Shown here one piece after another: positions 54,560 through 64,000 of a stretch of 64,000 nucleotides of DNA. The stretch comes from Mesostigma viride (lineage: Eukaryota; Streptophyta; Mesostigmatophyceae; Mesostigmatales; Mesostigmataceae): assembly GCA_009746045.1 (NCBI GenBank), contig RPFO01000389.1, positions 131,001 through 195,000 of the forward strand. The letters run 5' to 3'. The notes beneath the pieces were generated by a model. That model did not search any database and was not told the DNA's origin. It saw only the letters and a list, made by a program, of their open reading frames with translations. Within the stretch, counting starts at the first letter, position 1, and every line of letters begins with the position of its first letter. Both the position numbers and the translations under genes were made by a program.

Positions 54560-55215
54560 ATCAACAACCTATATTACCAATAGCCGCCGCATATCAAACA
54601 GGTCGTATTCATGACGCCCGTCGAGGGCGATGACGGTGACGGCGTCACCGTCATCGCCCTCGACGGGCCAACATCTAAACTCTTCTCTTAATCAACAATC
54701 TATATTACCAATAGCCGCCGCCTATCAAACAGATCCTATTCATCACGCGCGTCAACACCCCGTCATCGCCCCGTGATCGCCCCGTGATCGCCATGCCGAG
54801 GGCCAACCTCTTAACTCTTTTTTTGGAGTAATAGTCAACGACCTATATTACCAATAGCCGCCGCATATAAAAAAGGTCGTATTCATGACGCCCGTCGAGG
54901 GCGATGACGGTGACGCCGTCACCGTCATCGCCCTCGACGGGCCAACATCTAAACTCTTCTCTTAATCAACAAACTATATTACCAATAGCCGCCGCCTATC
55001 AAACAGATCCTATTCATCACGCGCGTCAACGCCCCGTCATCGCCCCGTCATCGCCCCGTCATCGCCCCGTCATCGCCATGCCGAGGGCCAACCTTTATTG
55101 GGAGTAATAGTAAACGACCTATATTACCAATAGCTGCCGCCTATCAAACAGGTCCTTTCCATCACGCCCGTCGAGAGCGATGACGGTGACGGCCGTCACC
55201 GTCATCACCCTGCCG
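54560..55215. repeat. Palindromic higher-order repeat of TE-A copy 2
   Basis: Three GATGACGGTGACG-based palindromes at about 54621-54665, 54895-54938 and 55168-55207; the last has one changed base compared with copy 1. Confidence 0.8.
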
Positions 55216-55882
55216 GCATTGCCATACAAGAAGAAGCTCTCGATCCTAGGTATAGACTACCTCGGGTATCATCATCGTAATTGCTAGCATCGAGATCATT
55301 CATACCTACCGACGATGGCCAGCTGCAAAAGAAAAATGTCGACCAACAGACAGGACCTATCGCCGGGAACCCTCAAGGCAATAAGGGCGAGACAGGCTTT
55401 CACCGTTAAGTAAAGTTGTCCACATCGTGCTAAGGAATTTGTGCTAATCTATGAGTACCTATATGGACACTTTGTCGCATTTTTTACATGGCAAATAAGC
55501 GATGTATGTGTCATGTAGGCTGCCATTGGTGCATGCATGCATGGGCCAGCAATGATGGTCAGAGGTACATTGTGCCTATGAGATAACCATCGATTTGTTG
55601 ATCAGCAAGTGATTCATTACGTGAGACAACAATATGTTTGGGGGCTAAGCTTCTTACATTGGTCACATGGCCCGCCATAATTGTTTTCTTATGTGTTTAA
55701 GGTTAGGGCTCTGTTCATGACTGAACGTCATGAACGCGCTCTATTCATGACATTGATTAATTGATTTTAATTAGTCTCATGTCCATGTTGGGGGACCGGG
55801 ATCTCTGAATTCCCCAAAGAAGATATAGTGGAAGTCACCCCAAGACGTCAATATCCGTCAAGACGTCAATAACAACATGTAT

Positions 55883-55959
55883 TCTGATCAGACACTCCGC
55901 AAAGGTGAAAACCTTTGCGTTCAGTGCCAGGCCGCGGAAAACGCGGAAAACGCGATCTG
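55883..55959. mobile_element. 77-bp insertion with 10-bp target duplication, only in copy 2
   Basis: CAACATGTAT is present at 55873-55882 and 55960-55969, once in copy 1 (about 24258). The insert contains a perfect CGCAAAGG/CCTTTGCG stem-loop and a GCGGAAAAC tandem pair. Confidence 0.8.
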
Positions 55960-56782
55960 CAACATGTATGTCCACAGCTCAGCTAGTAGTCTAAAATATG
56001 GGCCTCGAGCTAATCTTGCACGCAAGCAATGCCTATCATCAAGGATTAATTAATGCCTATCAACAAGGAGACAATCATGCTTGTTAAATTTCCTAGGACC
56101 CACAACTGGGGGGTCGTAATCTTTGACAATGTCCGCCTGGGCAACGCTACTAATCCTACACATCCGAGGTCCCATGTCTGAATAAGAGGGGTTGAGCGGA
56201 TGACGCCAACAGTGTCTGTGCTCTGCATGTCAGCTAAAATCATATCGCGGAGACAAACATATGGCGGTATGTCCAATGTTGGCCACTGCGTCGCCTAACA
56301 GGTTCTTACATGGTCGGCAAGGGCCTGACCATGTAAGAAGATATCTCCCTGGCTGGCCAGTCCACAAGGAACCAGCACAGACCTCATCTGAATCAACCTG
56401 ATTAATTAACTAACTACTTAATTCATTTATTAAACTCATGCCCCCATTAGGGAGTCAAGGAGCATTAGCTAACCCCGATTAAATAATTAATTTAATTAAT
56501 TAATTAAACACGTGCTCCTGTTGGGGAGTCACGGAGCACCGAAGTGCTTTTAATCCCTGTGTGTGCACAACAGGAGAAAGGGCAGAGACCCCCAGTCTCC
56601 TTCATGCCTAAGGCATGCCACAGCTGCATTCGGGAACGCTAGCTAAACGGACACGCTAACGATCCGGCAATCTGTGGGTGCAATAAGACCCATGTGAGCA
56701 TGGCATAACACTAGGAGCGTGGGCAAGTAATCTCATCATAGCCAGGACGTAGCATGGCTGTACTAGGACTATACCCCGATCA

Positions 56783-57033
56783 ATGGATGGATGGATGGAT
56801 GGATGGATGGATGGATGGATGGATGGATGGATGGATGGATGGATGGATGGATGGATGGATGGATGGATGGATGGATGGATGGATGGATGGATGGATGGAT
56901 GGATGGATGGATGGATGGATGGATGGATGGATGGATGGATGGATGGATGGATGGATGGATGGATGGATGGATGGATGGATGGATGGATGGATGGATGGAT
57001 GGATGGATGGATGGATGGATGGATGGATGGATG
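56783..57033. repeat. ATGG array, left part
   Basis: About 250 bp of ATGG, separated from the right part by a solo LTR. Confidence 0.98.
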
Positions 57034-57649
57034 AGTTGAATGAGAGTTTACCACCGAGGGAATCCATGGCTCTTGCAGGAAAGTTGCCTTTATTATAATG
57101 AGCAAACACAGACGTAAGTCACGTCAAGTCCGAGACTGCACGTAGCACAGACGACAGGGTCGTTATGCCAAGAGAGCGTGCACGCAAGAGCTAGCGTCCC
57201 GGTGCGACCAAGTCACACATATAGCTTGCTAGGGACGCGTCCAAGTATTCAGCTGCACTGTCACAGCTGAACTGTCAATCAATTGATTACACAGACTCTG
57301 GCACGCCTTTGGCGCGCAGATCTATCAATTGTCCATACGGCTAGTCCTGTGGACCTATCCGTACACTAGTCAGCATCAATTGTCTCATAGGTCCTGGCGC
57401 GCTACAGTGCGCCTACCTATCAATTGACCATCAAGTCCTGTACAAGTCCTGTCAACGTCCTGCGGACTATCAAAGTGACACTTGTACATCCTGTGTCCGT
57501 ACGCGCCCACAGTGGCGCGCCGGGTACTGTCGGCACAGCCTAGGAAACGTCATAACTTTTACGTTCCTTAACCAAATGAGGCGTTCAAGGTGCCGTTGGA
57601 AAGAGCGTAACAATCTCTATCCATCTAACGTAAATCCTTTACGTTAACT
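57034..57649 (-). mobile_element. Solo LTR of the Copia-B family
   Basis: 616 bp, AGTTGAATGAG to GTTAACT, flanked by GGATG at 57029-57033 and 57650-57654. Most of it matches the Copia-B LTRs, but the first 70 bp differ at many sites, so it comes from a sister subfamily. Formed by recombination between two LTRs after insertion. Confidence 0.92.
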
Positions 57650-58694
57650 GGATGGATGGATGGATGGATGGATGGATGGATGGATGGATGGATGGATGGA
57701 TGGATGGATGGATGGATGGATGGATGGATGGATGGATGGATGGATGGATGGATGGATGGATGGATGGATGGATGGATGGATGGATGGATGGATGGATGGA
57801 TGGATGGATGGATGGATGGATGGATGGATGGATGGATGGATGGATGGATGGATGGATGGATGGATGGATGGATGGATGGATGGATGGATGGATGGATGGA
57901 TGGATGGATGGATGGATGGATGGATGGATGGATGGATGGATGGATGGATGGATGGATGGATGGATGGATGGATGGATGGATGGATGGATGGATGGATGGA
58001 TGGATGGATGGATGGATGGATGGATGGATGGATGGATGGATGGATGGATGGATGGATGGATGGATGGATGGATGGATGGATGGATGGATGGATGGATGGA
58101 TGGATGGATGGATGGATGGATGGATGGATGGATGGATGGATGGATGGATGGATGGATGGATGGATGGATGGATGGATGGATGGATGGATGGATGGATGGA
58201 TGGATGGATGGATGGATGGATGGATGGATGGATGGATGGATGGATGGATGGATGGATGGATAAATGGATGGATGGATGGATGGATGGATGGATGGATGGA
58301 TGGATGGATGGATGGATGGATGGATGGATGGATGGATGGATGGATGGATGGATGGATGGATGGATGGATGGATGGATGGATGGATGGATGGATGGATGGA
58401 TGGATGGATGGATGGATGGATGGATGGATGGATGGATGGATGGATGGATGGATGGATGGATGGATGGATGGATGGATGGATGGATGGATGGATGGATGGA
58501 TGGATGGATGGATGGATGGATGGATGGATGGATGGATGGATGGATGGATGGATGGATGGATGGATGGATGGATGGATGGATGGATGGATGGATGGATGGA
58601 TGGATGGATGGATGGATGGATGGATGGATGGATGGATGGATGGATGGATGGATGGATGGATGGATGGATGGATGGATGGATGGATGGATGGATG
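57650..58694. repeat. GGAT array, right part
   Basis: About 1045 bp with one interruption (TAAA at 58261). Confidence 0.98.
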
Positions 58695-60438
58695 TCAGGC
58701 TTGTCTTACATGATGCAGTGGAACTTTGGTGCTGGAGGGTTAATTCTGGCCCGGTCTGGTTTAGCTTCAGTGCTCTCATGGCGGCCTTCATTTGTAATTA
58801 TTTGAATGCATGCCCATTGGGCCATGCATAGTGTATATTTTTTACGCATGCACGCCCATTATGTATCGCTGGGTCCATCCCATCAATTGATGCTTGTTTA
58901 TTGCCAGGTCTGGTGTAAGTAAACTATGCTAATCTCTTTAGAAACATAATTACACGGAAGTTACAAATCTCATCTGCATCATGCCCCAAGACACTACATT
59001 AAAGAATCAAATAAAATTATAACATGCCTCCGTTGGGAGATCATGCAGCACATGCATATTCCTTGCTGAATGGGTAGAGGTGGGTCAAGCCGCGACATCG
59101 AAATAAGCTAACTCTAAGCTATCTAGTCTACAAAATCCTAACTACACTTCTCCCCAAAGCGCCCCTTCCGCTTTGGGGGAGGGGGCTTACCCACATGGGC
59201 TGGCGTGTGAGCCGGGACATTGGTCTTCCACCTCTTCTTGTTCTGCATAGGAACAGAGAGCGAAGAAATGCGGTGTGGGGACCCCTTCTCGTGGTAATGC
59301 GTTACATGTACTCCCCACCGGGCTTTGCTCTTCATGGGTTCATAAAGACAACAATTATTCAGTAAGAATTTAATAAATTAGGAACATATATCCGTTGGGA
59401 GTCACTGTTACACATATACCTGAAAAGGGGCATATGATTTTAAATACATTCTGAGCTACAACCTGCACGTGCATGGGTTTAGTTAACTGGCACCTATACT
59501 AGAGGCCTGACATGGGGTGGAGCTTCAGTGCTTCCCCGCCTTCTCCTTCTCCCACACTGGGTGCTCCGCGTCCTTCTTCTCCGGCCCTGCCCATGGGTGC
59601 ACCGGCCCCGCCTCCTCCTTCTCCTCACGGGACGATTCGCGCTCCACGCATGGCTGCAGCATCAGTTAGCACGGGCAAGACATAGCAGTAACCGCGCTAT
59701 GGCTGTTCTAGCACCAGCCTAGCAGACTGCCATGATCACTCAGCAAACCCACGACAGCTAAACCCTTGGCTGTCACAACCAGTCCATGCATCATTAAGTA
59801 TGGGTACAGGGAAAGCTTCCCGCATATCCATGGCCATATGGATGGCAGCAACACAACGACTTGCCCCCTAGCCCCCCGTGCACACACAAAAACGTGGGTC
59901 GTGGCTTCCACGCCCCATCCGCCATGCATGACAGCGCGTACCTTACTCGCATTCACACCGGGCTGCATCCCAGCGCCGTTGCTGTCCCCATGTGACACGT
60001 CGGCTGATTAAGCAGATACACAGCAGAGTCTGATGTAAACCGCTAAACCCCAAACCCATGCAGACCACAGTCAAGGACGCGTGCATGTCAAGCCATGCCA
60101 ATTGTGAACCGTACAGCAATTTACTTTTCAAGCCTGAAGAGGTGGATAGCAGATACTAGCCTGGAAGAGGTTACAGGGGCACATGTCCATTAGCGAGCGG
60201 AACAACACAGCATACACCCTACAAGCGTACCGCACAATGTCCTCCTGCAATTGTCTGCAGATCTCCCAATGCCGCAGACATCTCCACTGCTCTCATGGCG
60301 ATTGCAAATGCTTCATGCCGCTGACATCTCCACTGCTCTCATGGCGATTGCAAATGCTTGATGCCGCACCTCTGCTTACAGCAGAAAAGCTTCCTCCGGG
60401 CGAGGCACCTGACTGGAACCAACACCCATTCCTTGGCT

Positions 60439-61549
60439 TCACAACGTGGCCATGACAGCATCGTGAATCTGCTTCGCCAACGCCCACACTTCAGGACCCG
60501 CGCCCTGCACCGCCATGGCCACAGGCTGCACCGCTGCAATCGATGCAGCATTCACTGCCTGCGCCGCACCATGTACTGCATGCACGAAAGCCAATCCTGG
60601 CTCGGTTATCATGGTCTTGCCCGATTCCTGCTGCTTCTTCTTCTTCGATGCGGTCATGCGCACTTTATACCCCTTCCTCTCCAAGCACGCCTTCAGCACC
60701 TGGCTCGTGCGGTGCTGAATATGCTTCTGAAGGCGCGCCTTCTAAACACGAAATGTTGGCAATGTATGATTCCCAAACGGCATGATAGGCACATAATCAG
60801 TCCCATTAATTGCTTTGCGGCAGTCAATGCACCAGAACACCTGTTGAAAAAAGAAGGTTATGCACGCTAGCGATTACCCGCGGCAAGAAGCAATCAACAC
60901 GCCTCGCTAACAACTGCAACCACAATGTAATTCATGACGGGCCACTCACCGCTACCCTGCTCTCCTGCTTCAATGTCTCCCCATTCTCAAGGCCTCCATT
61001 GTAAACCTCTCCGTCTTCACCATCGTCATCGTCTTCCTCTTCCTCCACTCCGACGTATCCGTGTTTCCTTTTCCTAAGATACCTAGGGTTGTTCAAGTCG
61101 TATGTGCGGCGTTGGCACACTTCCAACAAAATTTTGGCCGCCTCTACCCATTACCATTTATTCGTACTATCATAACATATCCAGGCGTTTGAAAAATCAT
61201 TCCCTCGTTCGAACTTCTACCCCTGGGCGTCCATGACGAGGCAGTCACGACGGGACGCAGATGCACAAAAATAAAACAAGGCGACATCCCTTCAATCATT
61301 GACCAAAAAACAGAATACGCGCAGAACTTGGATTTCAACACCACGCACCCATTACCAGCGAGCACGGCTGGCCTGCAACCGCCATCATTTCATAACCAGA
61401 AGCCAGGGCCCACACTCCATCCCGTTACCTCATCTTCCACGCACGGCTTCCGCTGCTTCCCTCTGCTCTTTCGCATTCTCCGCCAGCAACCTCGCCTTCT
61501 CCTCGTCCAACAATCCACTAAGAATAAAATCCCCTCCATTGGACGCCAT
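60439..61549 (-). CDS. TE-A cargo gene, copy 2
   Basis: Same length (1111 bp), exon borders and in-frame TAG as the copy at 19561-20671. A few substitutions only (the fifth residue is Gly instead of Arg). Retention of splice sites in both copies supports the exon model; the shared TAG shows that it predates the split of the copies. Confidence 0.5.
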
Positions 61550-62142
61550 TCAGACGAACTTTGCTAGCGTCTTTTCACCGGCCCCAGCACACATAATCTA
61601 TAGCCGCTTAATGACAACGGCCGACAACGACAACTGCTGAATAGGCGAAAAAGGCTGATAACTACATTTTTATATTTCGCTGCATTTGCTAATAGACACG
61701 CACGTTCTCCCACTTCTCCATTACAATATAATCGGGGAAATGGGTATATTTTATTAGCCAATTATGGACCAAAGAGGTGAGAGGGGAAATGAGTCATTTC
61801 TCCATTACAATATAATTATCCATCTGGCCGTGTACAGGCAAAGATCCCCGAAGTAACTTACTGAAACGTATCTTACAGCATCGGATCACTAGCACCTAAT
61901 CTACAGGTGGTAAATTACCAACCAAGACCCGTCGCGGTAATTTACTCTGTCGGTAATGTACTACCAAAGATGTGCAGTCGTAACGTTACTTTTACTTACG
62001 GCTAGTAAAATTACTACCTATCATCCTACGTCGTAATGATTACGGCGTTGGATCTCACGCCTCGGATCTAGGTAGTAAGATAAGACCTCGTAATTTACGC
62101 CTCGGATGCTTTTTACCACCCTCGGACGAAAAGTAAAGTGGT

Positions 62143-62316
62143 GCCCGTGTTGTCACAGCAGCGCCTCCCAGAAATACCTCTGCGAGCACACTTGTAGGAG
62201 GCCTTCCTTTTCCTGGTTGCCTTGTTTGTGCCTTCACAACTGGGCACTGGTGTTGGATTTTGTCTTGAACTTCCCTGTTTTGGGTCAGCAACATAAGAAA
62301 TTAAACACGATGTTCA
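62143..62316 (-). CDS. Zinc-finger gene, upstream exon (interrupted by TE-A copy 2)
   Basis: Minus-strand frame VADPKQGSSRQNPTPVPSCE, then TRKRKASYKCARRGISGRRC and CDNTGT, which joins HPDNPLVAG at 50253 after removal of TE-A copy 2. Basic, Cys-rich, DNA-binding-like. The upstream limit (TGA near 62317) means that the true start or an acceptor lies inside 62270-62316. May be a host gene or part of another transposon. Confidence 0.5.
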
Positions 62317-62449
62317 GAAACTAATTACAAGTTACAACATAGTCATGGATTTGGTGGGTGCAATTAGCTGGGGACGCCATAAACATAAGTTGCCATAATG
62401 AAGTTGACTAACTGCCTTATATGCAAATAAACTCCATTATCATGGAAAG

Positions 62450-62722
62450 ATGCTTACAACAAGAACATTCCAGACCATGTCGCTACCAAGCATGAGCGAG
62501 TTCGAACGGGAAAATGAGATAACGACATGGAAGGGCAACGTACGTTGGAAAACGGCTGTCCGCCGTGCTGACCAATCGGTGCCGGCGCTGCCGCAGGTGG
62601 AGGTGCTCCAACACGGGAAGGTGGCGGAGAAAGTGGCGGAGAAGGTGGCGGTGGCGGTGGCGGTGGCGGTGGCGGTGGGGGTGGCGGGGAAGCAGAGAAA
62701 GATAATACGTGAGAGTACGTAA
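62450..62722 (+). CDS. Possible first exon, unknown protein
   Basis: MLTTRTFQTMSLPSMSEFER then ENEITTWKGN followed by a GTACGT donor at about 62540. Unspliced, the frame continues through a GGCGGT microsatellite (about 62640-62690) to TAG. Weak support. Confidence 0.3.
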   Translation: MLTTRTFQTMSLPSMSEFERENEITTWKGNVRWKTAVRRADQSVPALPQVEVLQHGKVAEKVAEKVAVAVAVAVAVGVAGKQRKIIREST

Positions 62723-62897
62723 TACGCAATCTTGAGTACGCGTATCCGTAGGCATACGTTTAACATCCGTACGGCAAAGCTGCGTATGATGTATAGTCTG
62801 CGTACGAAACGTATCATATGCCACACTATTTCCCTTTGCGGGGAAGGTGGCGGGGGAGGGGGATCGGAGGGATGCTTTCCCCGCGCTGTGAGGAAGG

Positions 62898-63146
62898 ATG
62901 CTTGCGTTGCCGCACCGCTTTACGCCGAGCGAGAAGGCGGCGAATGTTCAATACCGCGATGCCTGGGTCGCCGAACTGACTGCCGTTTTGGAGCGATGCA
63001 TTGTGCCTTGTGCCAAATGCAGACATGGACATAAAGAGAGCACCTCGGCATATCCCTGCTCAGCAACGCGCAAAAGGAAAAAGGGCAGCGAAGAAAGAAG
63101 TTATGAACTACCTCGATCGCACCTCAAAATGGCCAAGCAAGTCTAG
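62898..63146 (+). CDS. Possible exon with C-x2-C motif, unknown protein
   Basis: Open frame with coding-like composition: AAN-VQYRDAWVAELTAVLERC, CAKCRHGH, and a basic tail (TRKRKKGSEER). Could be the second exon of the preceding frame. No family recognised. Confidence 0.35.
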   Translation: MLALPHRFTPSEKAANVQYRDAWVAELTAVLERCIVPCAKCRHGHKESTSAYPCSATRKRKKGSEERSYELPRSHLKMAKQV

Positions 63147-63202
63147 GCATAGCTGCATGGGGCTGCCAATATAACTCCAAAAATAAACCCTAACTTAAGA
63201 AT

Positions 63203-64000
63203 TCAAACTTAAGAATAGCTTCCGCTAGATCCCAATAGGCTAGGCCCACCGCGTGCCGCACGTGGCGCCAAGAAGTATCTGAAACAACTCATCATTGTGT
63301 ATTCCGCTGGAAACTGAAAGAGGAGCGTTCAGTGCACTAGTCGTTTTAGGGTAGCATGGATTCCTTACCTCAGACCAACATGTAGTGCCAATAACGCCAA
63401 GGTGATCCACCATGTGGATGCATGAAGATCTGCACCACATTGCCGCGTGACAAGGTATGAACATACCAACAAAGTTGCAGAGCAAGCCGTTCTCAGGAGG
63501 GCTATTATCCAACCATAAAGCCCCATGGCATAGCGCTTCCATCTCGTGCAAAAGGACAACTATGACCTAGAAATTCAGAAAATATATTCTTAGTCTTTCC
63601 CTCTACTCCTTGCTTACCTGGGTTGATAGGCGCGACAACTGAAAACTTCGCAGGCACCCGCGCGCGCTCTTGCACCGCCACATGCCCTACATGGATAACC
63701 ACCAACCAAACATGAAAAAAGGGTATAACTAGAAGGATTAAGGAAAGAGGAAATGCATTTAATTCATATAGTTAATATCACCATGAAATTGTATGTTGAA
63801 GTAACAATGGGACGAAATATGCACATCGGGAACACGTCCCATTAATGCACATGCGAAGCTAATGTCAGGACAACGCATCATTAACAAGGGGGGGGTCCGC
63901 ATGCGCAAGACGAAGCAAGTACAGTTAATATGATGTGCCATTTGGACAGAAACTGGAATAAGGCCTTACCTAAGGCACAGACCCACACGATGCCGCTGAC
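63203..64000 (-). CDS. Possible spliced gene at the right edge (partial, uncertain)
   Basis: Several minus-strand splice signals occur in series: a donor (CTTAG/GTAAGG) at about 63968, an acceptor (CATTAG) at about 63865, a donor (CCCAG/GTAAGC) near 63620, an acceptor (TTTCTAG) near 63571, a donor (CTGAG/GTAAGG) near 63370 and an acceptor (TCTTTCAG) near 63318. Between them are open segments such as EMEALCHGALWLDNSPPENG and FPAEYTMMSCFRYFLAPRAA. I could not find one consistent phase, so the exon chain is unresolved. Confidence 0.25.

Larger units (their letters stand above)
50254..62140. mobile_element. TE-A copy 2: 11.9-kb CACTA-ended transposon, inverted
   Basis: Ends CACTATACTTTTCGTCC (left) and CACTTTACTTTTCGTCC (right, reading inward), flanked by GT at 50252-50253 and 62141-62142. 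The interior is the reverse complement of copy 1 and nearly identical over long stretches, including the cargo gene, minisatellites and palindromes. Extra material: a solo LTR in the tetranucleotide array, a 77-bp insert, a 65-bp insert and a longer LINE remnant at 58920-59130. No additional genes. Confidence 0.92.

Overview
This is nuclear DNA of a eukaryote, most likely a flagellated alga. The evidence is a spliced gene for a cilium-type leucine-rich-repeat protein (2401-3667), GT-AG introns in several reading frames, a mitochondrial-type rRNA fragment embedded at 705-1597, and a very dense load of eukaryotic transposons and simple repeats. I cannot fix the species; a green alga is a guess. 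Host genes are few: the LRRC46-like gene, a possible coiled-coil exon at the left edge, and a few uncertain exons at the right edge.

Layout. 1-12.8 kb: one host gene in a field of small DNA transposons and decayed LINE 3' ends, including a TA-flanked element with 26-bp terminal repeats, a 687-bp element with 11-bp target duplications, hairpin-rich TTAAGTT(A/G)CG repeats, and TTAA-flanked modules. 12849-39444: one Copia-type LTR retrotransposon (here Copia-A) on the minus strand, blown up to 26.6 kb by three later insertions: a 1.78-kb TA-flanked DNA element in its integrase, a 10.8-kb CACTA-ended transposon (TE-A copy 1) near the start of pol, and a second Copia element (Copia-B, 7.8 kb) inside the gag zinc knuckle. 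Taking each insertion out with one target duplication restores Copia-A's frame at each junction. 39.4-45.2 kb: LINE remnants, microsatellites and an open frame split by a piggyBac-like element with TTAA ends. 45.65-49.99 kb: a 5'-truncated LINE whose product joins a RING-H2 finger, two zinc fingers, reverse transcriptase and a restriction-like endonuclease. 50254-62140: a second TE-A copy, inverted relative to the first, sitting in an exon of a zinc-finger gene. 62.1-64 kb: further exon-like pieces.

The main novelty candidates are: (1) the TE-A family, with CACTA ends, 2-bp target duplications, a spliced cargo gene, internal perfect palindromes, and end sequences homogenised within each copy but different between copies; (2) the two Copia elements, which share an HGDD reverse-transcriptase motif in place of the usual Y-x-D-D and a protease-like segment between integrase and reverse transcriptase, with Copia-A also having gag and pol in one frame separated by a single TGA; (3) the RING-H2/RT/endonuclease LINE. 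All boundaries, duplications and frames were read by eye from the sequence; family names come from motifs, not from searches.
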